From Termitomyces sp. T153 (lineage: Eukaryota > Basidiomycota > Agaricomycetes > Agaricales > Lyophyllaceae): DNA of 64,000 bases. Below the pieces are notes generated by a model. That model was not told the DNA's origin and did no database searches. It saw only the letters and a list, made by a program, of their open reading frames with translations. Below are positions 11,381-22,391 of the stretch, piece by piece; the stretch's first letter is position 1, and every line of letters starts with the position of its first letter. The stretch spans positions 180,543 to 244,542 of the forward strand of contig JACKQL020000073.1 of assembly GCA_018296165.2 (NCBI GenBank). The letters are read 5' to 3'. The position numbers and the translations under genes were made by a program.

Positions 11381-11792
11381 GGTCCAAGACAGGGAAGAGG
11401 AACAAAGTCCAAACCACCTCACTCCCACCCCCCCTCCAGAAACCCCCTCTCCAGAACCCCCCTCTCCACCTCCACAACCACCAAATTCATCTCTCCATCT
11501 ATGCCACTACCATGGCCAAAGCTTATGAGTAGCTGGGTAGGGGCTCTCCCACATCTGCAGCCACCTCCCACCATGCCCCTGGGTCCACTGCATTCTGCTG
11601 CTGGTGTCCTGCCAACAATCATCCCATCTGCTCCATCCCCTGCCCCAACTCCAGAGGGAGATCTCTGAGCATCTGCACCAGCCCATCTTGGATTGACAGA
11701 AGTGTGGCCAATGCTCCATCCAGGATGATCTGGTGCTCCCAGATCCAGTCTGCTAACTTATATCAGTATGGCAGAGAGGGAGGAAGTAGCTG

Positions 11793-12458
11793 GTGCCTTT
11801 GCTCTATGGCCTCCCTATAGCAGCCCCACCTTGCCCATCAAAACCCCACTCTCTGACACTCTGCCCTTTTGTGCCTCCCCAAGTTGCTTCCTCACTCAAG
11901 CCTCCTCCCAACTCTGCTCTGCAGCTATGCACATCATGCACCATTCTTATGACACAGAGCATTTCTTGTGCCTCAAGTGGCATGAGAGGCAAATGGAGGA
12001 GTCCTGGCAGGAACCCTCCACTGGTGCCTCAAACTCACATTGCTCCTCATGCCAAGTGCAGAGAGCACATTAAGCAGGTTGACTCAGCTGGAGCACAAAA
12101 TGATACCTTTGATGACTTACTGGGGCCTCTGCCTGACACCATTCCAAGATTGGGGGACCCTGTGGCTACCCAACCACCTCTGCAAACCTTTCTGGCATCA
12201 CTTCTTCCTGTGCAATCTATTGGGCTGCCTCCAGCACAGCCTGCACCATCCCTGGCCCCAGGCTTGGCCTTGACAGATGTACTGACAGCACTGGAGCTGA
12301 CCATGCTGACTGCTTCAGAGCCTTGGAGGGGCCCCCAGATGAACCTGCCATTACTGTGGATAGCTCTGTCAAAATCAATCAACCAGCCTGGACACAGTAC
12401 CACTCATTTTGTGAAATTTTGCAAAAATCTGGAGAAACACCTGTTAGAAACCACATGA
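11793..12458 (+). CDS. Hypothetical Pro/Leu-rich ORF
   Basis: A 221-residue open frame, rich in Pro and Leu (PPLQTFLASLLPVQSIGLPPAQ), stays open across a CpG-poor stretch. It contains a block HAKCREHIKQVDSAGAQND. No domain is recognised. The upstream stretch 11369-11668 is also Pro-rich in another frame. It may be the gag start of the relic whose LTR precedes it, or a captured gene fragment. The last 20 bases run into the hairpin at 12434. Confidence 0.3.
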   Translation: MPLLYGLPIAAPPCPSKPHSLTLCPFVPPQVASSLKPPPNSALQLCTSCTILMTQSISCASSGMRGKWRSPGRNPPLVPQTHIAPHAKCREHIKQVDSAGAQNDTFDDLLGPLPDTIPRLGDPVATQPPLQTFLASLLPVQSIGLPPAQPAPSLAPGLALTDVLTALELTMLTASEPWRGPQMNLPLLWIALSKSINQPGHSTTHFVKFCKNLEKHLLETT

Positions 12459-12777
12459 CCTGTTTCTAACAGGTGTTTCGCCAGAATCAGTCTAAATACA
12501 ATGTCAGAAATAGTAGACAAAGAGGTTTTGTGCTCCTGAAATATTACTAAAGAAATAAAAAAAATTCCTTCACTTTTTATCAAAGAACACTCAGGAAACA
12601 CAAGTTGTGTTTATCTTATGCTTTTCAAAAAATACATAACATGTATCTTTTTATCTTTCTGCAGTTATTATTGTTAATTTTCTAAATGCTGTTTCTTAGC
12701 TAATTTTTTGTATGTTTATTAAAAATAATGGATACAAAATACTCTTATGGGTTCCTTGAGAAACACTGATTAGAAAC
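12434..12777. mobile_element. MITE-like unit with near-perfect inverted repeats
   Basis: GAAACACCTGTTAGAAAC at 12434-12451 and its exact reverse complement at 12462-12479 form an 18-bp stem with a 10-base loop. A third, slightly diverged copy, GAAACACTGATTAGAAAC, lies at 12760-12777. The pair 12462-12479 and 12760-12777 would be the terminal inverted repeats of a unit of about 316 bp with a very AT-rich centre and no coding capacity. The arm at 12434 may be the end of an adjacent or nested copy. No target duplication is evident. Confidence 0.55.
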
Positions 12778-12937
12778 CTTTGGAATGTTTTTTGGGAAAC
12801 TCCATCTAGAAATACATATTGCATTGACAAGCATGGCACTCAGTGCACAACAAGCACATGCACATAGACTCACTCATCATGTTTAGAATATTGCAAATTT
12901 TGATCCATTTAAAATATGTACAATTATATCAATAAAC

Positions 12938-14120
12938 TTATTTACAAGAGACACAAAGATGAAGAATGGGATACTGATTATGCAGAATTGCTTGTGTTGA
13001 GATATTGAGGGACTGGTAAGGCTGTGACTGCAATACAGATGGAGATGTGAAGCTTGAATCTGGTGAGTTGAGTGACTGACATTTGACAGCTATACCTAGT
13101 AACACAACTAGTTGAACACTCAAGGGCCACAAAATAAAAGACAACTCACAAAGGTCATCCTGGAACTCCATGAAATCATTGCTGGCATGTTTCCTCTTCT
13201 CTCTAGCTCTCAAGATTAAGATGCTTGGCTGCTTTGCCAAAGTTGTATTCTGCATGAACAATGAACCTGATCACCTGAGAAACACAGAACCACTGGGACT
13301 AAATTTAATTTACCACTAAACAACATATTCACAGGTGAACTACCCAAGGAAACTTTGCACAGCTTGATAGTCTTGATCTCATTTAGAAATACCAACATCT
13401 TGTCAGGCAGTATGCCTACTGCAGGCTGTCCCCAATGTTTAGTTGAGTGTGGGAGGTTAACTGGCACCTTGACCAGGATGGGAATATGTTTGAGTGCAGC
13501 ATGGGCAGAGGCAAATAACATCTCAGCACTTGAACCTGGAGGAGGTGGTGGCAGCAGCAGGGGTGGGGGTGGAGGTGCCTCAACATGTAGTGTGTACAAA
13601 CATGGATGTTTTGCAAGCTGTAGAGGTCAATTAAAAACAAAAAAAAGAATATTCAACAACTGACTTCTTCCTTGAGCCTCACAATCTCCTTCTCAAGCAA
13701 CCTAATCCATTCCTTAACACTAGACTCAGACTCCAACTCTTCAGAGCCATATTTGTCATCCTCATTGAGTGTCCCACCCATTGCTATGGTCACAAACAAG
13801 CCCAATTCACATGATACAAAGTCAAATATGCCCATAAAGAAGCCCAAGCTTTGTGCCATCATGCAGGTTTTCTGCAAAAAACAGCTCAATGAGGGCAAAG
13901 GCATTGACCAAACATCGACAACCAGTATTCATCTTGAATTTGCTGCAATCACCCTCATCACAATGATGAAAACCTCAAACCACTTGCTCAAATCAACACT
14001 CAGCCACATCTTTTGAAAAGAGTTCCAACAGGTAATATTCAAATCTTTGGCCCTCATCCTATTTCTGATATCTTGCACTTGGTAGAAATATCTAAATCTT
14101 GAATTCCTCAATGGTCTCAT
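12938..14120 (-). pseudogene. Unrecognised multi-exon gene (-), one C-to-T stop
   Basis: The frames 14120-13929 and 13904-13653 are in the same phase and are separated by one TGA, giving about 155 residues with a hydrophobic segment (FEVFIIVMRVIAAN) and an acidic/coiled end (KEWIRLLEKEIVRLKEEV). Past a probable short intron (about 13650-13600) comes a Pro-rich stretch (13599-13216) with APPPPPLLLPPPPP and then FASAHAALKHIPILVKVPVN, with a final frame at 13261-12938. No known domain is recognised. The single TGA fits CGA deamination, so the gene may have been lost recently. Confidence 0.35.
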
Positions 14121-14857
14121 CCTGATGATGATGACTCACAACTTCTAGCAATGGCCCACCTCACAAGCTGTACTTGAAGCTTTAGATGGTACCACAGCCT
14201 GTAATGAGTTGAATCCATGAGCACAGGGTGCTGGTGGAGCTTCCAACTGGCAAAAGCTTGACTCACAATGAGGAGCCATTGTTGCTACAGAGAGGAAGAA
14301 CAATAGTTGCAAGCCTACCAGATGGACTGGCTGGAGCTGAGCTCATAAAAATTGGGTCTGTGTTCTTCTATTCTCTTCATCTCTGGTGTGTAACATTGGG
14401 ACAATGCATCTAAAAATCTTCCAACTAACATTCTGCCTATAGATACATCTCTTGCACCAATCCCCATGACAACATCTGTTATGTCATTCTGAGGACAGCT
14501 TCTGTATGTCCAACTGACTTTGCCACTCAGCTTAACATTTTGTTGTCTCATGGTTGGGGCATTGTCTGGTCAGTCACTGATACTGTTTTCAGTGGAAAGT
14601 TGTGCCCAAGAAAGCTTGCAAATCAAAGAGCTGCACAGAAAGAGTCCAACACCATGTCTCAGCTGCACTTCAAGATATTAGGGTATTTGGGCACCAAAAT
14701 GAGGAATGAACTCACAATATACAGCCAGATCTGACAAAGACATTAGGAGGGAGTCAGGATAATCATATGCTAGGAATAGAAGATAACAGCACACCTAAGA
14801 AAGTGGCAGAACCACAACAAGCTCCAGCAGATTGTCATATCCAAAGTCCAAGCCAGC
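14121..14857. other. No clear gene
   Basis: Only short frames of 60-80 residues occur on both strands (14228-14413 and 14540-14734 on +, 14551-14315 on -). None has a recognisable motif, and the stretch probably holds the decayed 5' end of the gene that follows on +. Confidence 0.4.
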
Positions 14858-15298
14858 ATGGCAATGGCAGGTGCAAACATTGCTGTCCAACAGGCAGCTG
14901 ATGCTGCTGGTGCACTGGATAATGCACAATGGGTATTAGATGCTGCTTGTGCTGACCTTGATCATGCAAATGCCAAGCCATGCAAGCTGCAAGAAGCAGC
15001 TGTTGCTGCTATCAATCTTGCTAAGGTAGCAAAGCTGGCAGCCAATAAAGCACTGACAATAATTAATAAAGACACTGCCACTAATGCAGCATCACAGTCA
15101 CTGGAAGCAAGCCATGGAGCCACATTGTCTCTTCTTGTTGCAGGGTGTTTGCAAGACCTTGTCAAATTATCAGCAACAGAGTACTTTATGGTCAAAAGAC
15201 AGACAGCAGGAGCAGGTGAAGCTGCAATTGTGGAATTGGACAATGCAACTGCAGTGCAAAAGGCTTTGGAGGCCATGATGGAAGGTTCCAAGATTTGA
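14858..15298 (+). CDS. Ala-rich helical ORF, probably N-terminal to the transposase
   Basis: A 146-residue frame very rich in Ala, Asp, Asn and Lys (NIAVQQAADAAGALDNAQ, AKVAKLAANKAL) predicts long helices or a coiled coil. It is followed on the same strand, after about 35 bases, by the conserved N-terminal region of a DDE transposase. It may be its first exon or domain. No enzyme motif is visible. Confidence 0.35.
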   Translation: MAMAGANIAVQQAADAAGALDNAQWVLDAACADLDHANAKPCKLQEAAVAAINLAKVAKLAANKALTIINKDTATNAASQSLEASHGATLSLLVAGCLQDLVKLSATEYFMVKRQTAGAGEAAIVELDNATAVQKALEAMMEGSKI

Positions 15299-15329
15299 AA
15301 TCAAATAACCATGGAATGATGAAGCTGAA

Positions 15330-17204
15330 GAAGGGCAATAGTCAACAATGAAGACTTTGATGGAACATCTAATGCACCCACTGGTAAAAATAGATGCTTC
15401 CCACCGGACCTTGATGAGGCATGCATAGCACTGAAGGATCTCAAACTTTTGATAAAACCTCCTTAAGATACAGGTGCAGACTACAAGGACCCTCACCTAA
15501 ATCTCCTCTTTCAAAGCCATCTTGAGGCAATAATGGCCCTCCTTGCAATCTACACCCACCCAGAGAACAAATTAACCTGGACAGAAGCAGCTCAGCAGGT
15601 GTCTTGAATGCATGACTATGGCACACATCTTGCATGGAACATCAAAAAATGGACTTGAAATTTTATTGCAGATCAAGAGAATCTCCCCAAAAATATCTAT
15701 AGCACCTGGATGAATCTATCTTAGAGAACAAAAACTTAGCTCAGGAATTGCACCTTCATCTTCAAAGTATTGGACCACATATTGCTGCTCACCACATTGT
15801 CTCCTACATGGATCATGAGGATGTTAGAACTTGTTTCAGATTGAAGACAACAATATCCTTGAAGACAGTGCAATGTTGGTTAGTCAAAATGAATTACAAG
15901 GGGAAGACCATACCTGGTGGTCAATATGTTGATGGATACAAACAGGCAGATGTCATCTCATACCACCAGAATGTATTCCTTCCATGATGGGCTCATTGGT
16001 ATCTCTTCACATGGCACTGGAAAGATGGCAAGATGGATAAAAGTGAGGCTATATGGCCAAATGATGCCAATGACAGGCCACATCCATATGAAACTATATA
16101 TGTCATCTGGTTCTATGATGAGTCAACACTCTATGTGAATGACCATCAAAAGATTCACTGCAGTCACAAAAGTGACAAGGCAGTCCCCAGGACAAAAGGT
16201 GAAGGGGTATCTTTGATGGTTGGTTATTTTTGTCTTGGCCAACTATGGATGGTTATGTTCTCATAACAAATTGAAGCAGGGTTGGGTATTATTCAAGGCT
16301 GGAAAAGCACAAGAGGGCTACTTTACAAATTATGACATTATCCAACAAGCAAAGGATGCAATGGATATCCTGGAAAAAGACTATACTTGTGAAAAACACT
16401 GTTTTGTCTATGAAAATGCATCAACCCACATGAAGTGAGAACCTGGTGCTCTCTAAGCCCAGAAGATGCTCAAGAACACTCCAAAGGAAGGTACCAACTG
16501 GCAAGTATTGGTGAATGACCTAGATCAGAATGGAAATCAATATGCAGGATGGATGGTTCAATGGAAAGCCACAATCACTTTATTTCTGGGAGGGTCATGA
16601 ACATGCAGGGGTCTTCAAGAAGGATGGCTGTGATCTTGGAAGAGCAAGGTTATAAGAACTATGTTGTTGAGGTGTGGGTATCAAACTTGCCAAATGCACT
16701 GACTTCAAAGATGGTTGCAAAACTGCAGCTGCAGCTGGAAACACTGATTGTCACTGGCACAATATCCTCTATAATCAGCTTGACTTTGCAAATGTTCCAT
16801 CACATCTAGAACTGGTTTGTCAGGCATGGGGATTTGAAGTGTTGTTCCTGCCAAAATTCCACTGTGAATTGAATTTCATTGAACGATGCTGCAACTATTC
16901 AAGAAGATTTCACCGTAGGTTACCTGCATCAACTGAAGAGGCCGATCTTGAGAAGAATGTACTTGAGGCATTGGATTCAGTTCCTATTGAATCACTGAGA
17001 AAGTGAGTGGGTTGTTTCTGGCAAGATATGAATATTTTCTTACTGGTCCTAAAATTAGATCTGCTACGTGTTCCATTCGCTTTATAGATGCCTAGTTCAA
17101 AGGTTTCAATGGCAGGCAGGCGGCCTGGGCAAGCAAGAAGTACCGGGGACACCAAGTCTTACCAGAGGCTCTCATGAAGGACCTGGAGAAAGCTTGACAG
17201 AGTT
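15330..17204 (+). pseudogene. DDE transposase (Tc1-type endonuclease) relic
   Basis: The N-terminal part shows CFPPDLDEACIALKDL and TWTEAAQQVS, followed by a helix-turn-helix-like region (LAQELHLHLQSIG, KTTISLKTVQCWLVKM, QNVFLP). Catalytic regions: FYDESTLYVND (first Asp, about 16115), YENASTHMK at about 16412 where Glu replaces the usual Asp of DNATTH, and LPKFHCELNFIERC (last Glu, about 16870). A 56-bp GT-AG intron (17003-17058) joins SLRK to CSIRFIDA, and GRQAAWASKKYRGHQVLP completes the C-terminus. Stops, frameshifts and one TAG after FIDA show it is dead. CpG reappears from about 16880, inside this gene. Confidence 0.8.
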
Positions 17205-18171
17205 AAAGAGATGGGAGTGAGTAAACAGTGGTAGACACAACATATTTGGTGTATTTATCGACTCGAAAGTAAGATACATATGCACTAATCAATGAGTTAT
17301 GTTACGTGGTCGTGTCGCCAGAATTAACACCGCGCTCGACGGCAACCCGGACCGGCCTCACGTGCTGATGGTCACATCACAGTCACCTCACGTGGGTTTG
17401 TCGAGTATGAATGTCGCCCTATCTTAGGACCTTAGCTGAACCCATAATCGCCAGCCTAACCGTGTGCTCAACAGTATCTGTCATTTGTGTTGTCAGTTCA
17501 CTGGTTACATTGTGTCTTGCTTGGAGAACCGTAGACCTTGGGGTTCCCATACGCTGCAATGGCTACATTTTCATGTCACACGTAGCCATCGCAGGGAGCA
17601 CAAAACATCATACGGATACAACACAGTGGGAGTCTGAGCAATTTGGATTCTCCAGTCTCTGACAATGGTCATTTAGCCTTTTGCCTGGCCCATTTAGCCT
17701 TTTGCCTGGCCTGCATCAAGCCTGTGCAACCACCCCATCCGTTGCACAATCCATTTGTTCAAGTCCAAACAGCCTCGGGCTCTCCTCGTTCCAGACAGTG
17801 ATCCTAACTTTTTGGTCTTTGGCTGATGCTGGTTTCACAACAAGCCACAATTCACAACCAAGTCGCATCCAAATCGCGTGACAAGCGCGCGAATCTGGTG
17901 TTTCACCGCTCCACAACCCGGTTTTCTGAAACCGGTTGATACAGTCTGTCAGTTGATAAAAAAGAAAAAGCTAATGTTATTACACTGTATCCAGGATGAT
18001 TCGTCATCCAACCACAGTTCAATTGCTCTGCTTGATACCAGCTTTTACCACAGTGGGTGGGAAATGAGTACCTCCGTGAAACGAGACCGTTATCTGGTAT
18101 ATAGCCTCAATACAATTTCCCCGATCAACTTGTTATCGTGAATCAATTGTCAGGGTCAATCTCCTTCACTC
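17205..18171. other. CpG-normal intergenic DNA
   Basis: No conserved coding frame. Frames at 17411-17662, 17681-17881 and 17878-18141 show no domain. CpG is frequent here, unlike the first 16.8 kb. CCCATTTAGCCTTTTGCCTGGC occurs twice in a row at about 17667-17710. The region may hold distal regulatory DNA of the DUF6534 gene. Confidence 0.5.
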
Positions 18172-18803
18172 TCGATTCCCGGACAGAGGAGCGAGTAAGT
18201 GCCTGAGGGTCTAATAGGATTTGAAACAGTCCTGATGTTTATGGCAAGGCTTTCTGGAGGTACTGACCGATGAGACAAATACATTCGAGTTCCCGATGTT
18301 GATGTCACCAACAGAGAATTCTCAGAACTGTTGATATACATGCTCCAAGTCGGGGTATCATATCACTCTGGTAAATGGTTCCTGGAGAGGGCGTAACAGT
18401 GAACAGAAGGAGTGAGAATATCATCGACCTTCAAAGCAACTTAATGTGGGAAAGGTTTCATTATTTGCTTAGGCGCTTGACTTGTCTATCGATTCTCGGA
18501 CAGGAGAAGCGATTGAGTGCCTGAGGGTCTAATAGAATCTGAAACAGTCTTGATGTCTATGGCAAGGCTTTCTGAAGGTACTGACCGATGGGACAAATAC
18601 ATTCGAGTTCCCGATGTTGATGTCACCAACAGAGAATTTTCAGAACTGTTGATATACATGCTCCAAGTCGGGGTATTATATCACTCTGGTAAATGATTCC
18701 TGGAGAGGGCGAAACAGTGAACAGAAGGAGTGAGAATATCATCGACTTTTAAAGCAACTTAATGTGGGAAAGGTTTCATTTTTGCTTAGGCGCTTGACTC
18801 GTC
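18172..18803 (+). repeat. Tandem duplication, 317-bp period
   Basis: A unit beginning TCGATTCCCGGACAG at 18172 recurs as TCGATTCTCGGACAG at 18489 and ends with AGGCGCTTGACT in both copies. Differences are scattered single bases and small indels, so the duplication is fairly recent. All frames carry stops, so it is non-coding. It ends about 230 bases before the ATG of the DUF6534 gene, in its promoter region. Confidence 0.9.
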
Positions 18804-18963
18804 GTAAAAAGATTGTGATTTCTTCACCTCTATGTGACTTCTTGCCGCTATTATCTCCAGAGATTTTCAAAAAGAAATGATCTAAATCGCTGCGGGTGAT
18901 GCGAATACTGATGCCATCTATAATGATTGATTACAGAGCTCCACTCGTCGACTACCAATGGTA

Positions 18964-18970
18964 CATATAA
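18964..18970 (+). promoter_or_regulatory. TATA-like box of the DUF6534 gene
   Basis: ATATAAG lies 61 bases upstream of the chosen ATG (19031). A second in-frame ATG at 18974 lies only about 10 bases downstream of the box, too close for a normal start of transcription, which favours 19031. Confidence 0.5.
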
Positions 18971-19030
18971 GCCATGCTTTTAACTCGCCTGGCGTTATCT
19001 CAATCTCAAATTTTTCCCGCTTTCTCCCTG

Positions 19031-20982
19031 ATGTCCTCAGCCACAGCAGCCCCTTTGGACTCTACATTGGGTATAACTCTCGTTGGAAGCCTTGTCTTGA
19101 CCCTGTAAGTGCCATCTATCTCTTTAATATCAGTTAGCTAACCTGGTCAGCTTGCTCGGGATTGCTACAGTTCAGACATCGATATTCGTGCAGACAAACA
19201 AGCAAATCCCATATATGAACAAATTTACTGTAGGAGGCGGCACGTTCTTCGTATTTTTCCTGTTGATTGATATTGGTTAGGTCCTTGTCCTATGGTCGTC
19301 CATTTCTTCGGAGCTTCTGTTTGTACGCTCAAGTCTCATCATTTCTAGGTTTTTTCTGGTAGTACAAGCTGCGATGACGTCGCATACCGTTTATTTTTAC
19401 CTTGTCCGTCACCCAGGAGTCTCAATTCTTGACATTGAGCTCATTTGGAGTTATACTGTTCGTCCATCTCAATTTCAATATAAAACTAAATGAATATCTC
19501 CTCCCTCAAGGTAAACTGCGCTTTCGATGTGATTTACTAGAAAGTCTTTATCCAAGAGTTTGTTTTGACTATACGCTTCAGCTTCTCCTGACCAATCTTA
19601 CGGAAATGTAAGTCACACATTAGCAAATTTCGATTTTCTAGTTTTTCATAACTATCTTACTATTCAGATTGTATTCATTGCGCCTTTGGCAACGTACAGT
19701 GCCTCCTATTGCCTAACAATCACTTGCAACTAATCTCTCACTTATTCCAGTATTAAGAAACAAGCGCTACCGTGTGGGGCTGTTTGCACCAGTGGTGATT
19801 CATTTCTTTAGAAGGCTTGATTCGATGAGATTGAAAATGCTGTCTTTTAGGTCCCCCTGATCCTAGTCGGTCTCGGTATGTATCAGAACTGAACACAGGG
19901 GGCAGGCACTGACAAGATTGCCATAGCATTGAATATATGTGTGTTCAGTTCCATTTTACCTTCGGGAGATGATCATGATCAAGCTAACTGACATCCAACC
20001 ATAGATATTCCGTTGAAGATGTAAGCACTCCTATGGGATCATAGCTCAAGGAAACGTATTCTGAGTTACTGCCGAGCAGTAAGCAAGTAAAGCATTTCCC
20101 AGACTTGTTAACGGTGTCCTTCCATGTCTGGATTCTATATGGTTTCCAGATTCTTTCATGACTGACTTGTTATTGTTAAGTGGGCAGTAGTATTGGCTTT
20201 CACCTCTTCATCGCTCGTCGATTTCCTCCTATGTCTTGCACTTATTTATGCTCTTGCCAAGGCAGGAACGCGGTTGGACTGGTACGATATGCCTGACATT
20301 AAATCACTGTTGTGAGGTTGACTGTGACTGTGTGTAACAGGGCGGATACAAATGCGGCCGTTATAGCTGCGTATGCATTGAATAGTGGCGCTGTCGCAAC
20401 GTACATACTTCAAACGCTTGTCGAGGAATTATTACTGACATGGACATTCAGTGCTTTTTCATTCCTTTCCCTGATAGTTGTCAGTATGCTGGGAAAAAGC
20501 ACTGTCAATTTACCCATTAATGTGTTTTGTGACGCAGTATCTTCTCATACCGACAAACTTCCTGTTTTTTGCTTTGAGAATGGTTCTCTCTGGAATCTAC
20601 GTCAACTCCTTTATGGCAATGTGAGCCACTTGAGCATATCCATTTCAAATCTGGAGCTGATACGGACTAGGCTCAACGCTCGGTTCTACTTCCAGCGTCC
20701 GGAGGGTCTCGTCAATGTCACGTTACCCCATGGAAGTGTAATCGTGTACAATAATGGAGGTTATGCAAATCACGGCGCTCCAGCTGCTGGCACTAGCAAC
20801 CATGTCACAATTAATGAAGCGGGACTTCCTATCTTTAAGCCCAAAACTGAAACAGGTCAGCTTACGGTGAGTAGTGATTTGCAACGAAAAAGGTACTTGG
20901 ATTAATCTTGGATGCGCATAAGGAAATCCAATTGATGGAGGTCAAGGTCACAAAGGAACAGACAGAGACTCGAGAGGAGTAA
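19031..20982 (+). CDS. DUF6534-type multipass membrane protein, about 12 exons, intact
   Basis: Splicing by short GT-AG introns gives a continuous protein. Exon 1 is 19031-19104 (MSSATAAPLDSTLG...), exon 2 is 19151-19275 and exon 3 starts at 19363 (MTSHTVYFYLVRHPG). Middle exons give LYSLRLWQ, RNKRYRVGLFAPVVPLILVG and KWAVVLAFTSSSLVDFL. Then come 20341-20400, 20452-20479, 20538-20620 (IPTNFLFFALRMVLSGIYVN), 20671-20866 (begins LNARFYFQ) and 20923-20982, ending RETREE-like before TAA. Phases match at every junction I tested from 20282 onward. Several hydrophobic segments and the YVNSxxAxLNAR ending match the mushroom DUF6534 family of unknown role. Exons near 19900-20160 are not resolved. CpG content is normal, suggesting an unmethylated, active gene. 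Confidence 0.8.
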
Positions 20983-21210
20983 AATTATGCGCAATGTATC
21001 AAATTTCATAGGCATCATCCCTTGACTGCATGATTTATGTTCTGAAGGTACAAGTCTAAGTTTAATATTATGATCAGATTGCCTCTGATGTACTTGTAAT
21101 CTTGCTGTTCTTTAATACAAGTGTTTATTTGTTATTGTTTAAATGTAATTTTTATATGATATGTGACACAAGCTATGGTCTGTGCCTTTGGCATGGGCCT
21201 GTAGTTCTTG

Positions 21211-21370
21211 CTAAGACCCAGACTCACTTTGCTTGGTTAGATTTTTGTATTTCATCAACTCAATGCTAAAATCCAGACCCAACTCATTTCATTTGGTGAG
21301 TTCTTTGTATTCCATCAACTCAATGCTGGGATTCAGACCTAACCTCACATAGTTCAGTTAGATCTTTGTA
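21211..21370 (+). repeat. 60-bp tandem array, about 2.6 units
   Basis: The block TTTGTATTTCATCAACTCAA with surrounding sequence recurs at about 21245, 21305 and partly 21365. The motif CAGACCCAACTCA is found in the same register in each unit. Units differ by scattered transitions. Confidence 0.75.
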
Positions 21371-21907
21371 CATACTGTAGGAGGCAACATAAGGGTGTGC
21401 CCCAGCAGCTCCTTAATGATAATGGAAACCAACAACAACAACAAGAAAGGTCTTTGTAGGGGGATGTTGACTGTGGATAGTCCAAGCCAAGCCCACCACT
21501 CACATTCTGACCATCTAGTCAAGAGGCAAGCAACAAGCAAGCAAGCCAGAGGTGCAGCAGGCAAGGGGCAGGCAACCAACAAGAGGCAAAGGCAGAGGAC
21601 AAGGCAGAAGGCAAGGGGCCACACTGGTTGAACTTACAGTTATGCTAGTGAATAAACTCAGAAGCAATGCTATTGTCTGGACTGGGGATATCCTATCTCC
21701 AGGTCCACACATATACTACAAGGCTACTAGATGACTAATTACTTATGAATGAGTTGGAGGCCACTGACTACAACCTATATAACAAAGCAGACCACAAACT
21801 ATTGACTAATTGGGCCCAGCAGTAGAAGGATCAATGATGACAATAATATACCATGTGCCAGGTATGACATACCCATTAGGCATGGGAGCTGAACAAGCAA
21901 CACTGGT

Positions 21908-21990
21908 GCTGATGTCACCAACTCCATCATCCCCACCAGGCCCACTGCTGGTGTCACCAACTCCATCATCCCCACCAGACCCACTGCCAG
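21908..21990 (+). repeat. Two 39-bp direct units
   Basis: The core TGTCACCAACTCCATCATCC occurs at about 21914 and 21953. In the + frame the repeat reads SPTPSSPP twice, so it may have expanded inside a Pro/Ser-rich coding region. Confidence 0.75.
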
Positions 21991-22391
21991 CAATGACTCC
22001 ACTGTGCCCACTGGTATTGCTGCTAATGAGCCTGCCATTTCCAGTGAATCTGTTTTGGCCAGTCCCATTGCTGCAACTGGGGGAAATGATGGATATAGAT
22101 ACAACAGTCCCAGCACCACCTCATGCTCCAGATGAGATTGCACTATGACATGGCCACAGCCCTCCTGTGCTACATGATCCCCCACCAAATGTACTTGTTC
22201 CTCCAGTCATCTAGCAGGTAAGAGAAAGGTCAATGAACATGCTGAGCAACTGATAGCCAAGAAGATGAAGGAAGCATAGGGTACACTGACTCTGTAGTAA
22301 TATTAGGGAATCTGATTGATCCTATGCTCAGGCCTTGAGTGGGATCTCCAAGAGCCACCTCCCTCAGTCTGTCCACCTCCTGGAGATTGAT

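Larger units (their letters stand above)
20983..22310. other. Repeat-rich non-coding stretch
   Basis: CpG drops sharply after 21000. It contains the 60-bp array (21211-21370), a Gln/Lys/Gly-rich segment (21530-21620) and the 39-bp repeat (21908-21990). Frames at 21395-21631 and 21810-22148 are low-complexity and show no domain. A polypurine run before TGTTGACTG at 21465 hints at an LTR edge but has no partner in the window. Confidence 0.5.

Noticed and set aside
21465..21720. Possible Copia-type LTR start (TGTTGACTG after a purine run)
   Set aside because: No second copy in the window, no clear CA end, and the upstream frame does not look like a Copia pol end.
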